From contig JAODUO010000195.1 of assembly GCA_025642075.2 (NCBI GenBank), positions 165,001 through 229,000 on the forward strand: a DNA stretch of 64,000 nucleotides. Direction: 5' to 3'. The notes beneath the pieces are model-generated. The model ran no database searches. It worked only from the letters and a program-made list of their open reading frames with translations, and was not told the origin of the DNA. The position numbers were made by a program, and so were the translations under genes. Of this stretch, positions 46,860-56,327 are shown piece after piece; the stretch's first letter is position 1, and each line of letters starts with the position of its first letter. This DNA comes from Ridgeia piscesae (taxonomy: Eukaryota; Annelida; Polychaeta; Sabellida; Siboglinidae).

Positions 46860-46935
46860 CATTGCAGGTTTGGTTTTAGCAAACGAAAGAGTACTTTGAT
46901 AACAGGGAATTACGCTCAGATTTCTAAAATAACAA
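46549..46935. repeat. Fold-back element with (TA)n core, unit B
   Basis: Same structure as 43398-43870. The left arm at 46600-46655 is shortened and mutated ('ttaccctgttactaactact', 'tttcgtttgctaaaaccaat'), the right arm at 46860-46935 is intact, and the TA core is about 195 bases with GT and CA interruptions. Confidence 0.8.
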
Positions 46936-47204
46936 GTAAGAAACCGAGTAAGTTTATTTATAGTTTAAACAAAGTCAATAGAAATATTTGATATATAAAA
47001 GTAGGTTCATAATGTACACATTCAACAAACAGTTGTCGATTTAAATAAATAAATGAGATATAAATAAAGTAAAAATATTGAACTGCAAAATAAAAGATTT
47101 GGAAATGCAACGTAATTCACTACCATAAATCAACATATAAATTACATAGCATGATAAATATTCGGATGAAATATTTAAAAAACTAAGCAATTTGCTACAC
47201 TTAC

Positions 47205-47468
47205 GTCGGCATTCGTAAGTGACGTTCACATACTTGTAAGTGCCACGACATGGGTCTGAGAATAAGGAACCTTTGACGTCACACGTCGTCTTGTCCTGGC
47301 AGATCGTCCGCACTGCGTCGGTAGCTCCAGACAGACTACACGATGTCGATTTCATAGATCTGTGTTGACACGTGGTCAGGTCGAGTCGGCCGTAGAAGGC
47401 GGAAATGACGTCGACGACGGAACCCGACGGACAACTGATGTGCATCGTATCAGCGTCACACTTCAATA
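47205..47468 (-). CDS. Lectin/EGF gene B, lectin exon of unit B
   Basis: 264-base phase 1-1 exon nearly identical to 44131-44394 (for example KYVNVTYEC instead of KYMNVTYEC). It encodes a SUEL-type lectin domain with eight Cys, YGR and DPC motifs. Splice sites are intact. In the predicted transcript it follows the EGF exon at 48184-48297 and precedes the EGF exon at 45648-45764. Confidence 0.88.
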
Positions 47469-47699
47469 CTGAAGAATCATAAAACCATGATGAGTAATTG
47501 TTGATCGATGATGACCCGCGTCGTAAAAAGAGAATTTATACGGTTTTCGCTATGGGTGGTTTGAACGGCCTCGTTATACGGTAAGATGCAAAGTCTTTCT
47601 AAATAAAAGTCACGAGGTCGGTTCGATAACGTATGTGTGATTACACGTACAAATTACTGAATGTGTATGTTGTAATAAACATCATTTAAATTTGTTTGT

Positions 47700-48006
47700 G
47701 TTTTCATCACGTTCACCTTCGGTGGTGTGACCAATGCTGCCTGCTTCTGTATTATGTGCTAACATATCACGTCCACCATTGGTGGTGTGACCAATGCTGC
47801 CTGCTTCTGTATTATGTGCTAACATATCACGTCCACCATCGGTGGTGTGACCAATGCTGCCTGCTTCTGTATTATGTGCTAACATATCACGTCCACCATC
47901 GGTGGTGTGACCAATGCTGCCTGCTTCTGTATTATGTGCTAACATATCACGTCCACCATCGGTGGTGTGACCAATGCTGCCTGCTTCTGTATTATGTGCT
48001 AACATA
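47700..48006. repeat. 60-bp minisatellite, unit B (about 5 copies)
   Basis: Same 60-base unit as at 44640-45066 but with fewer copies and no interruption, showing copy-number change since the tandem duplication. Confidence 0.93.
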
Positions 48007-48183
48007 TATCTCAACACATGTATCTTATTTTCGTTTATATTCCACACGCTTTTCGGACATTCGTACATTCAATCACCGATATATTTGACTAAAACACAAC
48101 TGAACGCAAGATCAACAACTGGTACCTAAACATTTACGCTATCAGAAACTTCGGACATGATGTTTTGTCAAAAGAAGACGTAC

Positions 48184-48297
48184 GTGTAATTGCGCTGCAT
48201 GTCTCCCCAAAGTAGTTTTCTGGACAGACGCATTCGAAGCCATGCGTGACGTGAACACACATTCCTCCGTTCTGACACGGCTGACTCAGACATTCAA
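48184..48297 (-). CDS. Lectin/EGF gene B, first EGF exon
   Basis: 114-base phase 1-1 exon (acceptor ttctttgcag, donor gtacgt). It reads VECLSQPCQNGGMCVHVTHG then FECVCPENYFGETCSAIT, all six Cys. It follows the first lectin exon (49477-49710) in the transcript. Sequence differs more from the other EGF exons than they do from one another, as expected for the position-1 EGF. Confidence 0.85.
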
Positions 48298-48399
48298 CTG
48301 CAAAGAACAATAGAGTCGCGCTATGATCATAGATGTGGCAAACAACCGAATTGCCAACTTGTTTTCAATTTTTGGAAATGGAAATGCCTCCATACATGA

Positions 48400-48900
48400 C
48401 ATCGGAACGAAGATGTACAATGCACGATGGAGTGTACTGTACTAAATAGTACCATAAAAGAAAAGGACTTAGGGTTAAATATTAGTGCTGATATGAAGGT
48501 TTCAGTACAGTGCGGAATTGCAGCATCAACATTAAACAATGTTGTTTGATAAATTAGGCATGAAATGCGTCTAAACGAGTGTGATTTAATAACACTAAGG
48601 TAGTGGAGTTGGAGAGGAGATCGGACGGTTGTGCTTAAAATATTGAATGGTTATGAGAGAAGACCGGACAGATGTGCTTTATATATTTAATTGTCAGTTA
48701 ACGAAGATAGAACGTCTAGAGGACATAAAGCTACATTAGCTTCCTACTAGCCTACGCGGCTAGATGAATATTCGGTACAGTCAGTCAAGCGACGACTAAA
48801 CCCGTTGAGTTTTACGATGCAGAAATATATGCATTGCGTTTCTTTTTCTATTCCCAACCAATGCAGAGATGGTCTTACTGTTGACTTACCATTGTGAGCT
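48400..48900 (+). pseudogene. LINE reverse-transcriptase tail, antisense in intron of gene B
   Basis: Plus strand reads TIKEKDLGLNISADMKVSVQ, CGIAAST. After stops follow WRGDRTVVLKILNGYERRPD and YSVQSVKRRLNPLSF. This order (E-K-D-L-G-x-x-x-S-x-D-x-K, R-R-G-D-L-x-x-x-x-K-I-L-N-G, S-V-x-x-F-K-x-R-L) is the C-terminal part of CR1/L2-like RT proteins and their degenerate genomic copies. A related copy sits antisense in the equivalent intron of gene A (55530-55810), so the insertion predates the gene duplication. Confidence 0.7.
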
Positions 48901-49164
48901 CTACCCCGGCCTTAGATACGGGAAGGATATGAACCACGCCAACGTATTGGGCAACACATGCAATGAACTCACTTGTGTGTGTCCACTGATTCTACGAGGT
49001 CATCGCGGGTGCATGTGACTCACGCAGAAAAGTGTTTGAAATGTAATGATTGGAACAGTACAGAATTTAACTTTCATGATCTAGATATTATTGATTGATT
49101 ATTTATACTTTTGCTACATGTTTATGTAATAATATGCGTATGTGTCATCTGCTATTTAACACAC

Positions 49165-49331
<167 letters not shown>

Positions 49332-49476
49332 TTATGACAGCTGTAGATATTTATGTTCTGAAAATGTATGCCATCAATTGTTTTATATAGACATTTCCTT
49401 TTCCGATTCCGATAAAAGATTCGCGCTACTTGCCACGTCAGGCCCAGTGGATAATACTGCACTTTGTCCTACTTAC

Positions 49477-49710
49477 CGCGGCATTCGTAGGCGACAATCA
49501 AGTATTGATTAGTGCCGTAACGATTGGTTAACAATGAATCGTCGACGTCACACGGTTGCTCCTGGCAGTCGTCGGTAGTACACGATGTTGTCTTCACAAT
49601 GTCGTCTCGAAACATAGTCTTGTCGACAGGACCGTAGAAAGCAGAAATGACGTTGACGACGCCACCTGTCGAACAGTTGATTTGCATCGCATCATCGCCA
49701 CACGTCGGTA
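49477..49710 (-). CDS. Lectin/EGF gene B, first SUEL-type lectin exon
   Basis: 234-base phase 1-1 exon (acceptor tttctttcag, donor gtaagt). It reads PTCGDDAMQINCSTGGVVNV, ISAFYGPVDKTMFRDDIVKT, TSCTTDDCQEQPCDVDDSLL, NQYLIVAYECR. It is a divergent SUEL-type domain: YGR has become YGP, DPC is absent, and the third Cys of the usual eight is missing. Sugar binding by this copy is therefore doubtful. The gene A counterpart (55162-55395) has the same layout. Confidence 0.8.
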
Positions 49711-50182
49711 CTGAAAGAAAACAAACACAAGCTGATTATGCCCAATGTTGTATCCTGATAACTGTATACTCAAATTTGCTACAGGCGTTAGTTGACTGTA
49801 TATTTTATTGTATCTATTTATTTATTTATTTGTGTCTTGCTGATAAGATTAGGTTATCCATTAGGATTTTAAAAGCTTTATTTAATTATCTAGTTATTAT
49901 CTTTTAACATTCAGTCTTTCCGTGTAAGTTTAATTGATTATGTATATTTTGTATATTTATGTTTTACAAATGTTGTATTTATGCGCCTCAGAGCGAAAGC
50001 ATATTCCGGATATACGGCGCTTTACAAATAAAAAGTATTATTATTATTTTATTTATTATTATTATTAATTAGATAAACATGCAGAAATTCATCGTCATCA
50101 TTGTTGAGTGTCCCGTCGTTGGGCGAAGGCATCAGCATGTTGGTTCCAGGAGTGCTTGTCTTGACAGCCTTCAACCAGATGG

Positions 50183-50187
<5 letters not shown>

Positions 50188-50249
<62 letters not shown>

Positions 50250-50402
50250 CGAGAGAGAGAGAGAAGAGACGAGACGAGAGAGAGAGACAGAGACAGAGAC
50301 ACAGACACAGACACAGACACAGACACAGACACAGACACAGACACAGACACAGACACAGACACAGACACAGACACAGACACAGACACAGACACAGACACAG
50401 AC

Positions 50403-50455
<53 letters not shown>

Positions 50456-50560
50456 AGAAGAAGAGAGAGAGAGAGAGAGAGAGACCGAGGCGACAACACA
50501 GACAACATAGACAGAGGCCGAGACAGAAAGTTAGACAGAGATAGAGACAGAGACATATAG
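50188..50560. repeat. GA / ACAGAC / GACA compound microsatellite
   Basis: (GA)n at 50188-50290, a hexamer ACAGAC run to about 50406, GACA to about 50455, then GA again. It lies within 30 bases of the end of the broken signal exon (50580-50675). Long open frames of R-E, T-D or L-S repeats over it are artefacts. Confidence 0.95.
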
Positions 50561-50579
50561 CTTGTAATGTCCTAGTTGG

Positions 50580-50675
50580 TTACTTAGAGTTCTCGGCTTT
50601 GACGCTTCCACTTGGCTGTGTGGACATTATCGACACGTAAAGCAAGGCATAACAGAGAAACATACTTGTGCACAT
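50580..50675 (-). pseudogene. Second signal-peptide exon of gene B, donor destroyed
   Basis: ATG at 50675 opens MCTSMFLCYALLYVSIMSTQ then PSGSVKAEN, closely related to the signal exon of gene A (MCTNMFPFILLQLAIMSILP). The junction 'gagaact|gtaagtaac' of gene A has become 'gagaact|ctaagtaacc', i.e. the G of the donor GT is a C. Unspliced reading ends after two more codons at TAA. With the promoter-like module at 50701-50770 it may still be transcribed, but cannot splice normally. Confidence 0.75.
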
Positions 50676-50700
50676 ACACCAGCGAGCAGTCCCCTGGTGA

Positions 50701-50770
50701 CTGCAGGCCGCCCAGCAACCAACACCACACTTCGTGCCACTGAATAATTCAACGGGCCGATTCACCAAAG
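50701..50770 (-). promoter_or_regulatory. Conserved promoter-like module (copy upstream of 50.67-kb signal exon)
   Basis: Reads, on the minus strand, 'aatcggcccgttgaattatt' and 'cagtggcacgaagtgtggtg' then 'ttgctgggcggcctgcag'. The same module precedes every signal-peptide exon in the cluster. No TATA box is obvious. Confidence 0.5.
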
Positions 50771-50878
50771 TTTAATCTTTCTAGGGTTATCTGATGCACG
50801 CTTGTCTTCAAACCACCGTGGTTTAGTATTGCATACATGTTGTAGTGTGGTGTTTACACGGGTCTGTGACAGACAGAC

Positions 50879-51225
50879 GAACAGACGGACAGACGGACAG
50901 ACGGACAGACGGACAGACGGACAGACGGAGTTACATACAGAGATACAGACAGTGGAGAGAGCTTAGAGATATAGAGAGAGAATAAGAGGGACAGGTGAAA
51001 GGGGAACAGAGACAGAGACAGCGAAAGAGACAGCACCAGAGACAGACAGCCATATAGACACACAGGCACACATAAACAGACAGACAGACTGGCAGACAGA
51101 CAGCATACATACAGCCATACAGAGCGGTAGACAGAGAGCATACAGACAGACAGGTAGACAACTAGACAGACAGACAGACACAGTCATAAAGGGAGAGACA
51201 AATACTGAGCGACAGACAGACAGTA
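50879..51225. repeat. GACA/GACG-type microsatellite in intron 1 of gene B
   Basis: Imperfect GACA, GACG and CAGA repeats, mostly 50879-50930 and 51020-51225. It starts about 15 bases inside the donor of the signal exon at 51241-51307. Confidence 0.9.
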
Positions 51226-51240
51226 TATAATGTTACTTAC

Positions 51241-51307
51241 AGTTGTCGGCGTTGACGCTTTCGCCTGACATTATCGCCAAGTGAAGCATGGCGAAGACGA
51301 GAAACAT
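51241..51307 (-). CDS. Lectin/EGF gene B, signal-peptide exon
   Basis: ATG at 51307 gives MFLVFAMLHLAIMSGESVNA then DN, ending in phase 1 at a consensus donor (gtaagt at 51235-51240). Hydrophobic core FLVFAMLHLAIM and a likely cleavage after VNA make it a typical secretory signal. The phase-1 end matches the phase-1 start of the lectin exon at 49710. Alternatives are the broken signal exon nearer to the lectin exon (50580-50675). The intact donor makes this one the better start for gene B. Confidence 0.75.
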
Positions 51308-51375
51308 CCTAGCGCTTGCACAACAGTCTCTTCTCCAAGCAGTTCCCCAGGGCGACTGAGGGTCGTGTCGTGTCG

Positions 51376-51430
51376 TCCAGTAACCAAAGCTACCGCTTGT
51401 ATCTCTGAATAATTTAACGGGCCGATGCGT
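51376..51430 (-). promoter_or_regulatory. Promoter-like module upstream of 51.3-kb signal exon
   Basis: Minus-strand 'catcggcccgttaaattatt' then 'cagagatacaagcggtagct' and 'ttggttactgga'. A more diverged copy of the module at 50701-50770, at a similar distance from its start codon. Confidence 0.45.
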
Positions 51431-52305
51431 TTAGTGCTTTTGTGATTCAACATATTCTAGATCATCGTTGCCCGCATCCGTAATAGAGAGAACTCGGCCA
51501 AACTCTAGTTTGGTGTCAATGTCGCCTAGTTAGTGTTCTCGTGCATGTCGTTTAGAGGCTAACGTAGCACAAAGAACGAACTTTTGCAATTTATAATAGT
51601 TATGCAAAAACTAAGTGTCGTTAAATTTTGTTTAATTACTCAATGGCTATATTTCACATTTCTCCGAATTTGATATTGTGCCATTCCGAGTTAACAGGAA
51701 ATGTTTAGTTTACGACAGTATAACTTTATATGATCATAACAAACAACTGTACGCACTCTACCAACAAGCCCTGTTGAAGGCCAACAAATGTTCGAGTTTG
51801 CACCAGTCAGTTTTGGCATTCAGGAACCGTCTAGTCGGACCCCAAACTGTCTGGATACATCTACGACCTTTATATAGAAAATAAATTAAATAGCACATGT
51901 CAAAAGCTTTTCCACAGATTGACAGATTATATATCCTTCGTTGTTAAAATGTTGTTACCAACAAACTGCTTTACTTACGGAAGATGAATAAAGAAGACAA
52001 TAAAACATGAAATATTTATTCCAAAATATTGTTACGTTAAAAACGCATATAACAATGGATCCCAAATCTTCCCCACTGTCAGCATCACCAGAGACTGACA
52101 CAAGCGATAAATATAAAATCATCTAATGCTGCCAAAGGTCACGAATTTTTCTAACAATTCAGGAGTTTTGTTACTCTCCATGTAACAACCCTAGAACGTT
52201 CTTAAAACATGGGAACTCGCCCTCAAGGGATCTTAGTTTTCGCAGAAAATGTTGGCATTTCTTATGTATTCGCGTTGAAAGTAAGTTTCGAGTCGATTAT
52301 TATAC
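51431..52305. other. Centre of the divergent pair, no gene seen
   Basis: Spacer between genes A and B. No exon seen. Confidence 0.4.
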
Positions 52306-52557
52306 TTAGGTATAATCGTACACGTATTCAAGCACACGGTTTACTGTCTCGCCGTTGATGATAAGGTATTTGAGTGAGGTGGGATCTCTCCTGAAATCGA
52401 CGACGAGCTCCTCCGTTTTATGTTCATTGTGGTCCAGGAAGTGATCTCCACACCACCGGGCGAAGTCTGAGACATCCTGGTACACCGTCTCACAAGATGA
52501 CTGGTCATTAGTTGCCGTGTCGTTGTTATAGTCAACAAACGTACACTGGTCATGCAT
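52306..52557 (-). pseudogene. LINE reverse-transcriptase fragment
   Basis: Minus-strand frame reads FVDYNNDTATNDQSSCETVY, QDVSDFARWCGDHFLDHNEH, KTEELVVDFRRDPTSLKYLI, INGETVNRVLEYVYDYT. It matches the RT segment after the F-A-D-D motif of non-LTR elements (W-C-x-x-N-x-L-x-x-N-x-x-K-T-x-E-x-V-x-D-F-R, then I-x-G-x-x-V-x-x-V-x-x-x-K-Y-L-G). The end is mutated (Y-V-Y-D-Y). Truncated on both sides. Confidence 0.8.
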
Positions 52558-52675
52558 GCTGTGAAAATCAATATATTTTCGTTGTTATATAAGTCCACTG
52601 TTTGTGGTTACATGCAAGTTTACTTAGTGCACCAATATGCACACATGCGTTAGATGGCGCTCAACTCTTCGGAGG

Positions 52676-52840
52676 ATCGGCCCGTTGAATTATTCAATGG
52701 TACGAAGTGTTGGTTGTTGGGCGGCCTACCACTGACCAGACGAAAACAAATTAAACTTTGATGAATCGGCCTGTTGAATTATTCAGTGGTACGAAGAGAG
52801 GTGTTGGTTGCTGGGCGGCCTGCAGTCGGTCAGGGGACTG
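52676..52840 (+). promoter_or_regulatory. Duplicated promoter-like module upstream of gene A
   Basis: Two tandem copies of 'atcggcccgttgaattattc' / 'aatggtacgaagtgttggtt' / 'gttgggcggcct' (52676-52729 and 52764-52830). The second ends about 20 bases before the signal-exon ATG at 52852. Conservation in all signal exons of the cluster suggests it holds the core promoter and 5' untranslated region. Confidence 0.55.
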
Positions 52841-52851
52841 CTCGCTGGTAT

Positions 52852-52936
52852 ATGTGCACAAATATGTTTCCCTTCATCTTGCTTCAACTGGCGATAATGT
52901 CCATATTGCCAGGTGGAGGCGTCAATGCCGAGAACT
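52852..52936 (+). CDS. Lectin/EGF gene A, signal-peptide exon
   Basis: ATG at 52852 gives MCTNMFPFILLQLAIMSILP then GGGVNAEN, ending in phase 1 at donor gtaagt (52937). Hydrophobic core FPFILLQLAIMSIL and likely cleavage after VNA. A second in-frame ATG four codons on (MFPF...) aligns with the start of gene B's signal and may be used instead. It joins in phase 1 to the lectin exon at 55162. Confidence 0.75.
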
Positions 52937-52963
52937 GTAAGTAACTAACTGGGACATTACATG

Positions 52964-53234
52964 CTGTCTCTGTCTCTGTCTCTGTCTCTGTCTCTGTCTC
53001 TGTCTCTGTCTCTGTCTCTGTCTCTGTCTCTGTCTCTGTCTCTGTCTCTGTCTCTGTCTCTGTCTCTGCTTCTCTGTCTCTGTCTCTGTCTCTGTCTCTG
53101 TCTCTGTCTCTGTCTCTGTCTCTGTCTCTGTCTCTGTCTCTGTCTCTGTCTCTGTCTCTGTCTCTGTCTCTGTCTCTGTCTCTGTCTCTGTCTCTGTCTC
53201 TGTCTCTGTCTCTGTCTCTGTCTCTGTCTCTGTC

Positions 53235-53295
<61 letters not shown>
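52964..53295. repeat. (CTCTGT)n / (CTGT)n microsatellite in intron 1 of gene A
   Basis: Hexamer TCTCTG repeated to about 53240, then TGTC to 53280 and TC to 53295. It begins about 27 bases inside the intron, in the same place and of the same family as the microsatellites after the signal exons of gene B. Confidence 0.96.
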
Positions 53296-53363
53296 TCCTC
53301 TCTTTCACACACACGCGCGCACACACAGAGACACAAACACATATGCTGTGTCTTTACAACGGC

Positions 53364-53366
<3 letters not shown>

Positions 53367-53433
<67 letters not shown>

Positions 53434-53725
53434 ATTAATCAATTAAGCGTATAATTTAATCTAGCTAATTTTGTCAGGCGGATATTTACCACAATGTCTG
53501 TGCAATTATATTAATTCTGCTCTCATCAATAATATCCGAATTCACGTAAATACAACGCCAGAAGGTTCTGATACATAACTCTAATTTATCTGAGTGAATA
53601 TTGATTAATCGATTACGGTGCGTATATTACTTATTCTAGTTAATGTTGGCATGCGGATGTTTGTCACGATGTCATGTTATACATTGATCCTGCTCTCATC
53701 AATAATATCCGAATTCACAAAATTA
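53367..53725. repeat. (TA)n followed by a 170-bp direct duplication
   Basis: TA run at 53367-53432. Then 53433-53550 and 53600-53722 are diverged direct copies, each with 'attgattaatc', 'gctctcatcaataatatccg' and 'aattcac'. Confidence 0.75.
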
Positions 53726-53984
53726 GTGTAATGCGTCAAATTCTAAACGTACATTTATAGAGATGTAGGTGGAGAAGCCTAATTTGTGTAACTATTAAGA
53801 AATTGACAATTATAAACAGGTCATATATAATCACAGACGTAACAGTCGTTACTAATGCAGCCTTGGGAGTAAACAGGATCAAACAAGACCAAGTTCCAAC
53901 TCGAGCTGCTAAGTCGATTGGAGAGACGACAAGAAACAAATGACATCGAAACCACGAGCGAAAACATCAGATTTAATAGAGGTT

Positions 53985-54684
53985 ATCGTCACCAACGTGA
54001 GCCCTGGAGAAAAAGGACGACAAATGGTGGAATAAAACGAATGGAACACGCTGAAATGTGCAGGATCATCGAGGCCAATCAGTCATACTGATTATACTTC
54101 TAGACAAGCAGGGTAGAAAAACATGATCAATAAAAGATCATTGAACGAATAGGCGAATTCTACATCGAGCTATACGACAGTGAACAAAGTACCATAATTT
54201 ACACCAACCAAAAAGGGGTACCCTAAATAATATTGTGGTGGCAAATAGAAGCAGCGCTAAAGGATATGAAGAATGAGACAGCATCAGGCCAAGACAATAT
54301 CAAAATCGCGACATTAAAAGTAGGAGAAGATGCTTGCTAAGTGTACATTAAATGCTCAAATGTGAGAAAGCACATACGGAAATAAATTATAATATATCAA
54401 GAATTACAGACCGATATGTTTGTTATCAAATTTCTGTAATGAAAAAAACAAATACTAACGGAAAGGCTAGGAAAGTTGGACAACGAAAACCAACCACGAG
54501 AACAAGCTGGATTCAGAAACGGGTACTCAACGATAGATCAGGTCCAAGTCATAAACATATTGAAGTGCAGGTGTCCGGAATATAATAATCCGCTCTGCAT
54601 CGCTTTTGTAGACTACGAGAAGGCTTTCGACTGAGTGCGAACTCAGGCAGTACTGGCCTCCAAGCATGGGTTCAAAAGCGGGTG
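53985..54684 (+). pseudogene. RTE-like retrotransposon remnant (RT N-terminal part)
   Basis: In intron 1 of gene A. Fragments in order: PWRKRTTNGGIKRMEHAEMC, IGEFYIELYDSE, IEAALKDMKNETASGQDNIK, and from 54455 LTERLGKLDNENQPREQAGF, RNGYSTIDQVQVINILKCRC, PEYNNPLCIAFVDYEKAFD followed by TGA. The E-Q-A-G-F-R-x-G-x-S-T-x-D and F-V-D-Y-x-K-A-F-D motifs (RT fingers and the first catalytic Asp region) are those of RTE/craniofacial-type non-LTR elements. Many stops and frameshifts show decay. The catalytic Y-A-D-D part is missing, replaced at 54722 by simple repeats. Confidence 0.8.
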
Positions 54685-54721
54685 ATGCTATCGCCCAGCC
54701 ACGAGACACCAAGGCTGCACA

Positions 54722-55025
<304 letters not shown>

Positions 55026-55161
55026 TGACGGATATATTTCCGCACATTGCATGCACATCTGCCAGGCGTAGTGTAATCCACTAAAGCATCTAGCGAATGT
55101 AAGCATACAGTTATCAGAATATAACATTGAGCATAATCAGCATGTATTTGTTTTCTTTCAG

Positions 55162-55395
55162 GGCCGACGTGTGGCGATGATGCGATGCAAATCAACTGTT
55201 CGACAGGTGGCGTCGTCTACGTCATTTCCGCTTTCTACGGCCATGTCGACAAGACAACGTTTCGAGACGACATCATGAAAACGACATTGTGTACTACCGG
55301 CGACTGCCAGGAACAGACGTGTGACGTCGACGATTCATTGTTAACCAGTCGTTACGGCACTAATCAATACTTGATTGTCACCTACGAATGCCGCG
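55162..55395 (+). CDS. Lectin/EGF gene A, first SUEL-type lectin exon
   Basis: 234-base phase 1-1 exon (acceptor ttttctttcag, donor gtaagt). It reads PTCGDDAMQINCSTGGVVYV, ISAFYGHVDKTTFRDDIMKT, TLCTTGDCQEQTCDVDDSLL, NQYLIVTYECR. Orthologous in position to gene B's 49477-49710 and about 90% identical in protein by eye. As there, YGR is changed (YGH), DPC is missing and one Cys of the usual eight is absent, so this domain may be structural rather than sugar-binding. Confidence 0.8.
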
Positions 55396-55529
55396 GTAAG
55401 TAGGACAAAGTGCAGTATTATCCACTGGGCCTGACGTGGCAAGTAGCGCGAATCTTTTAACTGAATCCGAATAGAAACTGTTTATTAGACCCACATATAT
55501 AAAACAATTAATGGCATACATTTCCAATA

Positions 55530-55810
55530 CTCCACTCATTCAAACGCCCTACTGCGATTCACGTGCACCCGCGATGACCCCGTTGAATCAGCGGGCGCAC
55601 AAGGTAAGGGCATTGAATGCATAAATAATAGATGGTCGCTTTCCTGTCGCGTATCCAAGGAGAGAGTTGACAATAGTAAGTCAACAATCACAGAATCACT
55701 GTACTGTTGGGAGCGGAAGATAAACCACATGCGCATGTTGTTTGCATCATAAAACTCAACGGAATTAACCGACACTTGACGGACTGTACCGAATACATGG
55801 TCTCAAATGA
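55530..55810 (-). pseudogene. LINE reverse-transcriptase tail, antisense in intron of gene A
   Basis: Minus-strand YSVQSVKCRLIPLSF and the following 200 bases align with 48760-49050 of gene B ('cggtacagtc', 'ttgagtttta', 'ggtcatcgcgggtgca' shared). Being antisense in the same intron of both genes, it dates the insertion before the inverted gene duplication. Confidence 0.7.
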
Positions 55811-56059
55811 CCAATAAAACATAATTATAATAACACAAATGCATCTAATTACTCGAATTCGTGACATTAGAAGGATTTGTTCACGTAATGAAGAGATATT
55901 ATACAAAATTGCCAGTGCGAATCACTCGATGGGCAACTTGACAATTAAACTAAATCCATCGACACCGTGACGGCACATGTTAGTCAATTGCAGACAGTGT
56001 CAGACATTACTCTGATGATCACGTGTGCGTCCACTCTCCCAGCAACCGTCTAACGTGAA

Positions 56060-56250
56060 GCGCGGTAGTGTGGTGGTTAGAGAACACGTCTCTCAATCCC
56101 TGCAATTTCGGGTTCGAATCTTCGACTGGTCTTTGGAATTTTTGGCAAGATCAGCTACTATACGTCACTTCATCGGGTCACTCAGCGGTGACGATGTGTA
56201 CCTGGCCTGAAGTGTTTATGAACGTGTAGCTTTTTCTTAGTAATTACAGC
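56060..56250 (+). mobile_element. tRNA-derived SINE
   Basis: Contains an A-box-like 'tagtgtggtggttagag' and a B-box 'gggttcgaatc' spaced as in a tRNA gene (about 40 bases apart), preceded by 'agcgcgg'. The stem pairing is too poor for a functional tRNA. It is followed by a non-tRNA body containing 'ggtgacgatgtgtacctggc'. Orientation as gene A. Confidence 0.65.
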
Positions 56251-56327
56251 GTGACTGAAAAATTCCCGAGATGACGTGCACGTGGCACGACGCTTAGATG
56301 GCGAGTCATATTTGTGTAAGCTGTGTT

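Larger units (their letters stand above)
42520..48300 (-). repeat. ~3.1-kb tandem duplication in gene B (units A and B)
   Basis: Unit A (about 42520-45330) and unit B (about 45648-48300) are nearly identical over EGF exon, intron, fold-back element with TA core, lectin exon, 60-bp minisatellite and a second EGF exon. Offsets between equivalent positions are 3131 (EGF), 3074 (lectin) and 2938 (second EGF), reflecting different TA and minisatellite lengths. Unique parts differ by only a few substitutions, so the duplication is recent. Confidence 0.85.

Noticed and set aside
44623..48088. 20-residue repeat proteins (MLAHNTEAGSIGHTTDGGRD or its plus-strand counterpart)
   Set aside because: The 60-base unit lies in introns of gene B and is open on both strands by chance of its length. 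No splice sites frame it.
50079..50556. Open frames of R-E, T-D, L-S and V-S repeats
   Set aside because: Simple-sequence artefacts, open in several frames on both strands.
56050..56130. Functional tRNA gene
   Set aside because: A- and B-box sequences are present, but acceptor and anticodon stems do not pair and there is a SINE-like body downstream.
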